DNA of 64,000 nucleotides, taken from assembly GCA_002502095.1 (NCBI GenBank), contig DAPJ01000028.1:16605-80604 (forward strand), in the 5' to 3' direction. A program made the translations under genes and the position numbers. The stretch is from Euryarchaeota archaeon UBA62 (lineage in GTDB: Archaea; Thermoplasmatota; Poseidoniia; Poseidoniales; Thalassarchaeaceae). Below are positions 34,815-43,864 of the stretch, piece after piece. Each line of letters opens with the position of its first letter. Positions within the stretch are counted from its first letter, which is position 1. The notes under the pieces are model-generated. The model ran no database searches and had not been told where the DNA came from. It saw nothing but the letters and a program-made list of their open reading frames with translations.

Positions 34815-37800
34815 TCCTCGATTATTTTTCCTTTGGACCTTAGTGGAACTTCCTCTAATTGATCAATTTCTTGTAATACCGAGTTAAGAGCCATTTGCGC
34901 ACTTTCCCTATGTTGGTTTCCTAGAACGTGACTTGAGTACCTCGCTTCTTCGAATATCCTATCAAGGGATAGTAACGCCTGTTCGCTTATTGGAAGTGCG
35001 CTTCTGATTGCCATTTCGAATTCTCTTACGGTTTCGAAATCTCTTCTGAGGAATCCTCTGCTCATTAGTATCTTACAAAGTCCTTCATAGCAATTGAATA
35101 TCGCTTCCCTAACTTCGTCTCCAGCCGCTAGAAGTTCTGCAGTGTAGCTAAAGACACCAGCCAATTCATCAATAGCGGCCTTCTTTCTATTTCTTATGGT
35201 GACTACTAGAGCGGAAACTCCGATCATAAATACGACCAGAAGAATTGATATTATTGCCGGCCTCAGTAGGGAGTCGGAAGCTTCTGCTTGATAGTTTATG
35301 TTGACCTCACTAAACTGGGCAAGTTGAGTTGCATTGACTGGGTCAATAATATCCGAGTCAGAGCTAAACTCAATTTTCAACTCGCCCCAGAAATCCCTAT
35401 CCCAAAATGAGTGGTCATCATGGAATGATTCGAACTGATAGTTGAAAATTCCATTCATATCAGTCATCCCAACGACGGTAAAGAGAGTATCCGTATCATT
35501 AGTTAGTCTGGCAGTAATTGAGACTCCCTCAACAGGAGGGGCACGATTATCATCAGAAGCAGTTACGTTGATTTTTCCAGAAATCTTAGACTGTCCTCTT
35601 TCGATGAAGATTTTATCGGGAATGAATTCGAAGTCTACACTAACTAGAATCTGTAGATCAAATTCAATTGATGCCCCATTCAGGAACCTCTCAGCATCTG
35701 GTTCAACATCAATTGTGAAGATAGAATTACCAGGAGGCATGTATGTCTTTGCATTGGAAGTAATCAGGAACTGTCCTGTAGCTTGATCCCATGAAATAAT
35801 TGCATTGGGCTCAAGAGATCCCTCCCACAGGAGTGACATTTCCATCTCTTCCATAGTATTTCCGTCTCCCCCAATTTCTAGTACTCTGCCTCTGACCCTG
35901 ATTGGCCTAGATTCATCGCTTCTAACTACCTCATCAGAGATTAGGAGTATTTCCACATTGATATCCGCTCTTGAGAAAACAGTAGTATTTGTTGAATCGG
36001 ATAGATATAGTTCCTCTCCGTAGAAATTGACTGAAACTAGGTGAGCTCCGCGAGATATAGAGTATCCTAGTTCGTGCGTGAATGAGAAAGTCCCATCCGC
36101 TCCAGTAGTCACCACTAGTATCTCAATGCCATCCAATAGGAATGAGACCTCCCTATTCTCTAATCCAGGGGTACCGGGAGTATCAGAATCATATAGCCTT
36201 CCAGAGAAGTTCCACGTACCGCCCCTAGTTGCTACACTATTCTCGACATTCAGGGTAATCGTAGTATGATACGCAATTGTGAGATTTGTTTCTACAGAGG
36301 TCTGACGATAGTAACCTTGGTCAGGAGATATTACAGTTACAGGGTGGACTCCCACATCGAGGAATTCGGAGACTACCCAAGAAAGATGCCAACTACCATC
36401 TTCTTCGGTCACTGTAGTCCCTATCAATATACCATCAACAAATATCTGTAGTGAGTGATTTGAAAGCCAACCATCGGGAAGATTATCCCTGACGTTCCCC
36501 CTTAGATTCAGTACGTCTCCAACCGCGACTGGCATTGGATCTTCCACGGTCAGGGTTGTTGGAGAGAACACAGTGAATATTGTTGTTGAGTTTGAGCCAA
36601 GAATAAATTCCTCTCCCTGGAATAATAACGTAACTTCCCTTGGTCCGAGAAGCATATCGGAAGGAACGGGGAAGAATAGGCTGAATGAGCCGTTTCCATC
36701 TACATTGAGTGATGTCAGCATTTGACCATTCATGTAAGCTTCAAGGGCCCTATTTGGAAGAGGTCTTCCGGCTCCATCGGTTAAAATTCCTTCAATCAGC
36801 AAGAGTTCATTTCTATCTATTTCTCCCTGAGGAGTAGTTAGGACCACCTGTGAAGTCTGCGTTACATTGAATGGAGAGGTAATGATTGAAGATAGGTAAT
36901 ACTCTGGATTCAGCGAGTCTCCTTGCCCCATTGGATCCACCCATGTAAAGCCACCTAGGAACTCAATACTGAATGTATGCTGACCATAGTCCATGTCAAG
37001 TGGAAGATCGTATGTGATTTGCCATGTCCCAGATGTGGAGTTTGAAACGTCAATATACAGTGGACCTACATCGATTCCATCTATGTAAAGATGGACAACT
37101 CCCCCCTTTGGAGAACCGTCCTCTACTAAGGGTAATCCGCGCTCATCTAAGAGAGTGCCACTGAATATCACACGCTCCCCTGCTACGGCAGAGCCAGAGA
37201 TATTCGACACTTCTATGACAGTTGGAGCCAGGATGATTATCCTAGTCCATGTTTGGTCTCCGGATAAGCCAGTAGTTCCATTGATTCCATCAAAAACTGC
37301 CGTCACAGTCATCGGACCTGGAACTCTATTTGGGTCCGTTGACAGGTTTGTATTAATTAGGCCATTTGAATCTGTAAATCCTGACCAAGTCTCGATTCCA
37401 TCCACTAGGATTTTGACTTCCACATTACCAACATTTTCTCCAGCATTGTCCATTATCGAAATATTGAGATTTAATGGGTCTCCTCTGATAGTTCTTGCAT
37501 CGGGATCCAAATCGGTTGGATCAATGATAGAAATCATTGAGAAGCCCCTACTATCGAAGGTTCCATTGCTCGAGCTTGAGCTGTAGTAGTTTACAGTGGG
37601 CGTGTAAGTTGCCGAGATGTTGTGAGTCCCTCTCGGGAATGTCATATCCAAGAAAATCCTGGCTGACCAACTACCGTTAGAATCAACAGCTCCACCAGAT
37701 ACTGAGAATCCAGTAGAAACATTATCGATCATGAAGGTAAGACTCGGCGAGAGTGGATTTCCTGACCTATCAACAATTCCGCTACCGTTACTCGAAGTTA

Positions 37801-40800
37801 GATTTCCAGATACATCAAGGAAATCACCTGCAGTCGGGTTGGCGGTGATGGGACTAAATGATATAGAGGTCGGAGATCTAACAATGATCGTGTTAATGTA
37901 CGTGAATGAAGTATGCAGAGTCTCAGTTCCATTCGATCCATTAAACATGAGCATGACTGAAATCGCCCCCAAAGGATGAGAGTGCGGGACATCGAATGAG
38001 AAATTTACGTATCCACCAGAATTGGAAGAAATCTCAGATGTCATCCAGGTATCATGGAATTTGGCGGATACGTTCATTCCGGCGATTTCTCTATCATTAT
38101 TAGATGACTCTGCGAGCTTGGCCCCGAAGGAAACCGAGGACCCTCGATCCACTATTGTATTTATCAGTGGGACCCGATCAATGAATTGAACAACCCCCCT
38201 TACCAAAATTGAATCAGAACCTGTCCCAGTCAAGTAGAAAGGACTACTCCCATTTTCAACGCTAACTACGACCGTCTTGAGTCCGTTTGAAACCCCGTCT
38301 CCTAATGGATCGGTCGGTACAGAAATTGAAAATGTCCCATTAGGAGAAGTTGCGAAACCGGTTACTAGCTTCTCACTAGGATCATTGAGGAAGAATATCT
38401 CTATTGAGACTGGTCCACTAACTGTCCTATTGATGTCGAAGGAATCCATTACTTTACCTGTTACTAGGAATGACTGCCCTGCAGTTACTTCGGGAAGAGG
38501 GGAGTTATCTATCCGGACGTTGCTAACAACCTGAACTGTCAGGTTCATGTAGCTCTCATTGGCAAGCCATCTGCCTGCATCTTGAGATTCTAGTGAGTCG
38601 GTTAAGTCGTCTGGAGCCAGGATAAGAACGTCATAGTACCCAGGAGGAGCATCGCTGGGTATCGTTGACTGGAATTCAACAACACCATCATTTCCAGTGA
38701 CAGAGGTATTCAATAACTGCTGAAGAGGACCACCCCAATCGAAGTATATTTCCACAGTAGCGTTAGATAGCCTCTCGTTGCTCTCAATATCCCTGACTGT
38801 AGCTGAAGCGGACAGATTTTCTCCTGCGACCACTATTGCGCTAGTATTGGTAGATTGAACATCGAACATTGTCTGTATCCCAATATCGAGAGAGTTTTCG
38901 GTAGCAGGATCGAAGAAGTAGGGTATTCCGCCCGGTGAGTTCTTTTCGAAGTCTAAGACCAGAATCGCCTGATATACTCCAGAGCCAATCCCACTAGGCA
39001 TCGAGAACGATATGTTGTATTCTCCAGTGGTAGTATCTAACCACTCTGATCCCAATGTATACCTATCTGGAGGAAGAGGGTTGCCATCTGGTCCAGCAGG
39101 TAGGCTTGATGGGACATCCAAGAACAGGGAGACAGAGGTATTGTTGCCTAAGACAGTGGAATTCAAATCGGAATCGATTACTGATCCTGAGATCCATGTA
39201 GTGTTGCCCATTGGTACCCACTCGGTACCAAGATTGAAAATCGGCGAAGCCCTACCTTGAATCCTGACATTGTCGGTTGTTTGGTTAGGACTAATCCAAG
39301 TAGAACCATTGTAGCTCAATACCCAAGGATAGTCACCTGCAGGAGTTGTCAACGATGGAGACCAAGAAGGTACTATTTTGGGAACATCCGGATCCGAGAT
39401 ATTCCAAACTTCGGTTTCATTGACAGACAGGGAGAAGAAGCCTGGGAAGGTGGTGATTTCTGCTCCAGTGTGATCGGATAGGGAGACTAAGATATCAGAT
39501 GTGGATCCTTTAGGGGCTGGAATCATAGTGTAATTGAACACGATGTAGCTCTTTATGCCATGTTGGTCAACTACAGTGGTTTCATCCTTTGCGAAAAGCT
39601 GATCGGCCAGATATTGATACCTTATCTCAACAAGTCCCGCGGGAATAGGGACATCAGAATCAAGGAAAGTCCAATTCACGGCGAATTGTCCAGGATTAGA
39701 GAGCCAGTCACTATCATTAAGATACCAGGAGTTGAGGGTCTGGAAAGGAGCATTAGTACCAGATCTCCTCATCTGTAATGTCAATGTCCCATTCAGAGAC
39801 TCTGGGATCTCAGATTTGCTGAGGGCGGTACCGTTGAGGTAAATTCTGTTATTAATCTCAAGTACTGTATTGTTCAATCCCTGACCTTCAAGTGAAACAG
39901 TCAGGTTTGGAGCCTGTGTAAGATTCAGATTGATTGTTTCTGAGTATGGCCTGATGTGGAAAACAGGACCAGATGCATTGTTTAGATCGAACTGATGCCA
40001 ACCGGTGTAATCAAGTGTGGCTGGAATAAGTCCTTCTTGCTCGCTTTCGTTGATAGAAACTGTGAACTCGAAATATCCCCCTGGTCCGATACTGGATATC
40101 AGGCTGACTGGACCATCTTGAGAAGTAGTATAATTCATCAGTATCTGCATGCTATCAATAAGCGAAATATCATTGTAAGGTATATTCTCGAGAGAGACTG
40201 AACCAGTAATGGTAGTATTGACACCTATTCCTATTTTTGGCTCTGTGATTGGCCGAGGCTCACTTAAAGAGAGGGTGATATCATCGGTAATATTTACGTT
40301 CCAACCTGAGAAAATACCTTGTGAGCCCACATAATCAAGTGTCTTAGTCATTATAACCAATGAGGAATTTCCCGGATTAACCGCTTCAGTGGGCATACCC
40401 GTGATATTGAATGAGCCATTGGAGTCAGTTACAGCCGTGCCTACAAGATGCTGAGAAACTGCCGCCAAGCCTGGTATTTGATTGGTCATATTTGATTCAA
40501 CGAGATACATCTCAACGCCTACTCCTGCGACGGATGTCTGATTATCTGTGAACCTTAGAGTGCCGTTCATCCATATCGACTGGCCAGATAGGTCTCTGTC
40601 CAACCATAGTGGGCCCCAAGACTCATCTGTTACCTCAACTAGTGACATTGCAGGACAGGCCTCGAATGGAATCCATCCCAAATCTGCATTTCCAAGATTT
40701 TGGTTTGTTTGTAAGTGAACCTCTACCCACGAAGAGAAGTCTTTTCCATAAACCTCGAAAGCTTCACCGTTCCAATAACCTCCAGAGAACCCCGTTACCT

Positions 40801-43795
40801 TCCTCACAGGGATATCAGCAGTTCTTAGCATGACGGCAAAGAGCGAAGTAAATTGGTCACAGCTTCCCTCAAATGAATTATTGAGAATCCAATATGCCAT
40901 ATCAGACTCTTCTCCTAAACCAGTTATTTCCCCTAATGATGGAATATTGGTTCCATTGTTATTTCTCAGGAATGTAATTGTGTCATTACCTTCTGTGATG
41001 AAGTCAGCTATGGCAGATACTTTATCCCATGCCGATAACGCTCCGGATTCATTGATTATCGATTGTGTTATTCCGGAGACGAATTCATTCATATTGCCCC
41101 TTGAAGTAAAGATTGGAGGAAGATCTGTAGCATAGTCAGATCCAGTAAACACAGTAGAGTTATCTCTGATTGCCTGAGTGATGTTTACTTGTGGAGTAGT
41201 GATAAACATTGTATCAATCGGAGAACTGTCTACGATTATATCCCTTGTGAAATTAGAAAAATTCAGCCCTGCAGTTGGATCAGTCCAACCTGTGAAATTT
41301 ACCGTATTGTGGGGCAGAATAAGCTCCTCCCCGATATCAGCCACTCCCGGTCCTCTGTAACTAATCTCCCAGCCCATTAGGGTTGAGTTATCCCAGAATT
41401 GCTGATCTGAGACCCCTTGTGTAGTAGAGAATCCGGGCACCATTTCAGTATTGCCTACAAGAGAGGTATTTACGCCCCATGATATCCCAGTGTATTGATC
41501 GTACGTGTGCCATCTCCAGTAAATTGTATTCTCAGGGTTTAGTATAGATGATTGATTTGTGGCATAGAGGTAAATGGAATTAGGGGAAATATCATCTGAC
41601 GGATCCCAGGGATTGTTCGGAGAGTCTTCACACTGGCCGTCCCAGTAGTCCGAGGTACACTCCTGTCCGTCTGGGACACCCCCTCCATCAGTATCGGGAT
41701 CTCTCCAGTCAGTTCCAGTAGAGTTTTCGATTGTATCTGGGATTCCATCTCCATCCGTGTCTACCGGATTTCTATCATCATTAGGGTTATCTTGAGGATT
41801 TGTACCATCAATATATTCTTGGAAATCTGTCACACCTCCATTATCGGTATCTGACAAATTCCACAGGGTGAAGTAAGTATCGTTAGTGAAGTTCCCCCCC
41901 ATGCCAGGAAACAATACTACGCATCCTGTTGTATTTTCAAAGTAATTATTCAATCCATCCCCATCGGAGTCAAGTAGGTTTTCACACGGGTCCAGAGGGT
42001 CAGTACCGTTTAGGATTTCATCTAAATCCTCTACTCCGTCCGAATCGGTATCCACAAGATTTGGATTGGTGGGGAATCCCCATGTGGACAGGTACTCTTC
42101 CCAGTCGGCGAGTCCGTCACCATCTGAATCGGAGTAATCATCGTCACAAATTGGATCATTAACTGCCCCTACAGTAGCATCCCAACACCACGAAAAGTTA
42201 GTGAAGAGGACTGTGGAAGTATTGGCCGGCAGGTCAACGTTAACGCTTCTTAGTACGTCTGAATCTATACTTTCATATCTGAACTCTACTAGAGTCCCAT
42301 TAGATTGAACATAATACGCCATTGGAGCATCTGTCTGTCTCCAATCCAGAGGTGATTGATCCAATTCAGAAGTCGAGTTGAGAGTCAGAGAAGATGTGAC
42401 TGCATCCCAACCAACTATTTGGAGAGTAAGTTCCTCTTCTGATAAGCAGGGATCAGAGTTATGGAAAGGTAGAATCTCATCACCGTCGGATACCCCTCCA
42501 CCATCTGTATCGAAAACGTTCCAAAGTGTGCATGTCATATTCTCCTCCCAATTTTGAATACCATCCCCATCAAAATCTCCTGCATCCTCTATCCTAGTTG
42601 GATCAGTTTCGTTCATATCCACTATGCCATTGCCATTGAGATCCTCCTCCCCATCGTCAAATTGATCCCCGTCTGTATTGTTATTCCTAGGGTCGCTAGC
42701 TTGTGGCGGATCTCCATACTGACCATTGACCTCAACTCCATCTTCTATGCCATCAGAGTCAGTATCGACAGAGGTAGGGTCTGTTAAGAGAATTAATGCC
42801 TCATACGAGTCATTAAGTCCGTCTCCATCAGTATCGTTTGACTGAGGATCAGTGGACGTAATGCCATCTACCTCCGCAGTTAGAAATTGACATCCCCCTG
42901 GTCCCAGTGACAATACCGGATTACAAGGCGATTCGGTTGCAGTCATGGCTAGTGGACCGGGTCTGAAATACTGAGTAGGAGGAGTTGTAGAGCCATTTCT
43001 AGTCCCCCAAGCCGGATTGACATATTCCTTCAGATTGATTAGTCCATCGCCATCTGGATCCCCAAATGTACCATCCATATTACTGTTAGATGTCGGATCT
43101 AATCCATTAGCGGCTTCCCATCCATCGGGCATTCCATCTCCATCAGTGTCCCATCCATCTGGGTCCTCGTCGGCGATACCATCCCCGTCATCATCATCAC
43201 TAGAGCAGTTAGCATCACCATCCCCATCTCCATCAAAGTTATCCACCATTCCATCTTTATCGTCGTCAAATGTGTTGAAGCAAATATTTCCCCTAGGATC
43301 TTCATCTGCACCATCAGAATTTAGACCTTGAATGAGTTGCATGGCACTTTCTTCATCCCAATCCCTGACTGGAACGGTTCCATTCCACCATACTCCATTA
43401 TCTAGAACGTTTGGAGTAGATGGCAAATCCCAGCCAGAGGGCATAGAGTATTGATACTCATTGAGATTGGTAAATGCATCTCCATCCGGATCTCCAGTAG
43501 ATCCATTATCTCCGTTTTGAGATAGAGGATTTAGTCCATACTGCCACTCCCACCCGTCTGGAAGTCCGTCGTTATCAGAGTCCCAGTCTTGAGGTTGTGT
43601 ATTGATGTAGAATTCGAGACCGTAGGATAGTCCGTCTCCATCCTGATCTGAAGACGCTAAAGCCTCCCAAGCACTGAACTCCAACGCAGAATAGGAAGAC
43701 AGTAGCATCAAGAGTGAGAATGTAATTGCTGAGCGGTGTTTTCTGGCCGACTTCGCATCTTTTGAAAGATTCACAATAGAGCCCACGCTACTCAC
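34811..43795 (-). CDS. Giant TSP3 / transglutaminase-like / DUF4129-like surface protein (2994 residues)
   Basis: The product has a signal segment (SAITFSLLMLLSSYSALEFS) followed by dense TSP3-type calcium repeats over residues about 50-720 (for example DQDGDGLSYGLEF, DSDNDGLPDGWEW, DTDGDGMPDGWE). A transglutaminase-like core lies near 940-1060, with Cys979 in GSCDQFTSLFAVMLRTADIP. The usual HAWVEV is SSWVEV (Ser1022 at the His position) and the usual Asp appears as Glu in GWIPFEAC. About 1700 residues of Ig-like or carboxypeptidase-regulatory-like sandwich domains follow. A membrane segment near 2843-2868 precedes a cytosolic DUF4129-like region (FETVREFEMAIRSALPI then DRIFEEARYSSHVLG). DUF4129 commonly accompanies TgpA transglutaminases. 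The start is GTG (alternative GTG at 43786, better placed after GAGG). Confidence 0.85.
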   Translation of the reverse strand: MSSVGSIVNLSKDAKSARKHRSAITFSLLMLLSSYSALEFSAWEALASSDQDGDGLSYGLEFYINTQPQDWDSDNDGLPDGWEWQYGLNPLSQNGDNGSTGDPDGDAFTNLNEYQYSMPSGWDLPSTPNVLDNGVWWNGTVPVRDWDEESAMQLIQGLNSDGADEDPRGNICFNTFDDDKDGMVDNFDGDGDGDANCSSDDDDGDGIADEDPDGWDTDGDGMPDGWEAANGLDPTSNSNMDGTFGDPDGDGLINLKEYVNPAWGTRNGSTTPPTQYFRPGPLAMTATESPCNPVLSLGPGGCQFLTAEVDGITSTDPQSNDTDGDGLNDSYEALILLTDPTSVDTDSDGIEDGVEVNGQYGDPPQASDPRNNNTDGDQFDDGEEDLNGNGIVDMNETDPTRIEDAGDFDGDGIQNWEENMTCTLWNVFDTDGGGVSDGDEILPFHNSDPCLSEEELTLQIVGWDAVTSSLTLNSTSELDQSPLDWRQTDAPMAYYVQSNGTLVEFRYESIDSDVLRSVNVDLPANTSTVLFTNFSWCWDATVGAVNDPICDDDYSDSDGDGLADWEEYLSTWGFPTNPNLVDTDSDGVEDLDEILNGTDPLDPCENLLDSDGDGLNNYFENTTGCVVLFPGMGGNFTNDTYFTLWNLSDTDNGGVTDFQEYIDGTNPQDNPNDDRNPVDTDGDGIPDTIENSTGTDWRDPDTDGGGVPDGQECTSDYWDGQCEDSPNNPWDPSDDISPNSIYLYATNQSSILNPENTIYWRWHTYDQYTGISWGVNTSLVGNTEMVPGFSTTQGVSDQQFWDNSTLMGWEISYRGPGVADIGEELILPHNTVNFTGWTDPTAGLNFSNFTRDIIVDSSPIDTMFITTPQVNITQAIRDNSTVFTGSDYATDLPPIFTSRGNMNEFVSGITQSIINESGALSAWDKVSAIADFITEGNDTITFLRNNNGTNIPSLGEITGLGEESDMAYWILNNSFEGSCDQFTSLFAVMLRTADIPVRKVTGFSGGYWNGEAFEVYGKDFSSWVEVHLQTNQNLGNADLGWIPFEACPAMSLVEVTDESWGPLWLDRDLSGQSIWMNGTLRFTDNQTSVAGVGVEMYLVESNMTNQIPGLAAVSQHLVGTAVTDSNGSFNITGMPTEAVNPGNSSLVIMTKTLDYVGSQGIFSGWNVNITDDITLSLSEPRPITEPKIGIGVNTTITGSVSLENIPYNDISLIDSMQILMNYTTSQDGPVSLISSIGPGGYFEFTVSINESEQEGLIPATLDYTGWHQFDLNNASGPVFHIRPYSETINLNLTQAPNLTVSLEGQGLNNTVLEINNRIYLNGTALSKSEIPESLNGTLTLQMRRSGTNAPFQTLNSWYLNDSDWLSNPGQFAVNWTFLDSDVPIPAGLVEIRYQYLADQLFAKDETTVVDQHGIKSYIVFNYTMIPAPKGSTSDILVSLSDHTGAEITTFPGFFSLSVNETEVWNISDPDVPKIVPSWSPSLTTPAGDYPWVLSYNGSTWISPNQTTDNVRIQGRASPIFNLGTEWVPMGNTTWISGSVIDSDLNSTVLGNNTSVSLFLDVPSSLPAGPDGNPLPPDRYTLGSEWLDTTTGEYNISFSMPSGIGSGVYQAILVLDFEKNSPGGIPYFFDPATENSLDIGIQTMFDVQSTNTSAIVVAGENLSASATVRDIESNERLSNATVEIYFDWGGPLQQLLNTSVTGNDGVVEFQSTIPSDAPPGYYDVLILAPDDLTDSLESQDAGRWLANESYMNLTVQVVSNVRIDNSPLPEVTAGQSFLVTGKVMDSFDINRTVSGPVSIEIFFLNDPSEKLVTGFATSPNGTFSISVPTDPLGDGVSNGLKTVVVSVENGSSPFYLTGTGSDSILVRGVVQFIDRVPLINTIVDRGSSVSFGAKLAESSNNDREIAGMNVSAKFHDTWMTSEISSNSGGYVNFSFDVPHSHPLGAISVMLMFNGSNGTETLHTSFTYINTIIVRSPTSISFSPITANPTAGDFLDVSGNLTSSNGSGIVDRSGNPLSPSLTFMIDNVSTGFSVSGGAVDSNGSWSARIFLDMTFPRGTHNISATYTPTVNYYSSSSSNGTFDSRGFSMISIIDPTDLDPDARTIRGDPLNLNISIMDNAGENVGNVEVKILVDGIETWSGFTDSNGLINTNLSTDPNRVPGPMTVTAVFDGINGTTGLSGDQTWTRIIILAPTVIEVSNISGSAVAGERVIFSGTLLDERGLPLVEDGSPKGGVVHLYIDGIDVGPLYIDVSNSTSGTWQITYDLPLDMDYGQHTFSIEFLGGFTWVDPMGQGDSLNPEYYLSSIITSPFNVTQTSQVVLTTPQGEIDRNELLLIEGILTDGAGRPLPNRALEAYMNGQMLTSLNVDGNGSFSLFFPVPSDMLLGPREVTLLFQGEEFILGSNSTTIFTVFSPTTLTVEDPMPVAVGDVLNLRGNVRDNLPDGWLSNHSLQIFVDGILIGTTVTEEDGSWHLSWVVSEFLDVGVHPVTVISPDQGYYRQTSVETNLTIAYHTTITLNVENSVATRGGTWNFSGRLYDSDTPGTPGLENREVSFLLDGIEILVVTTGADGTFSFTHELGYSISRGAHLVSVNFYGEELYLSDSTNTTVFSRADINVEILLISDEVVRSDESRPIRVRGRVLEIGGDGNTMEEMEMSLLWEGSLEPNAIISWDQATGQFLITSNAKTYMPPGNSIFTIDVEPDAERFLNGASIEFDLQILVSVDFEFIPDKIFIERGQSKISGKINVTASDDNRAPPVEGVSITARLTNDTDTLFTVVGMTDMNGIFNYQFESFHDDHSFWDRDFWGELKIEFSSDSDIIDPVNATQLAQFSEVNINYQAEASDSLLRPAIISILLVVFMIGVSALVVTIRNRKKAAIDELAGVFSYTAELLAAGDEVREAIFNCYEGLCKILMSRGFLRRDFETVREFEMAIRSALPISEQALLSLDRIFEEARYSSHVLGNQHRESAQMALNSVLQEIDQLEEVPLRSKGKIIED

Positions 43796-43864
43796 CTCTA
43801 ACCTAGGGCGGAAAGTAGGGCTCTTAAGAGGAATGGAGCGTCGTTCGGACGTTGCCTCAATCTA

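Noticed and set aside
36266..36451. Several short plus-strand ORFs inside the 2994-residue gene
   Set aside because: They lie fully antisense to continuous repeat-domain coding sequence and show no family motifs.
41539..43314. Asp/Gly-rich repeats considered as a DNA tandem-repeat or CRISPR-like array
   Set aside because: The repetition is at protein level (TSP3 calcium loops) with variable spacing and codons; no identical direct repeats with unique spacers.
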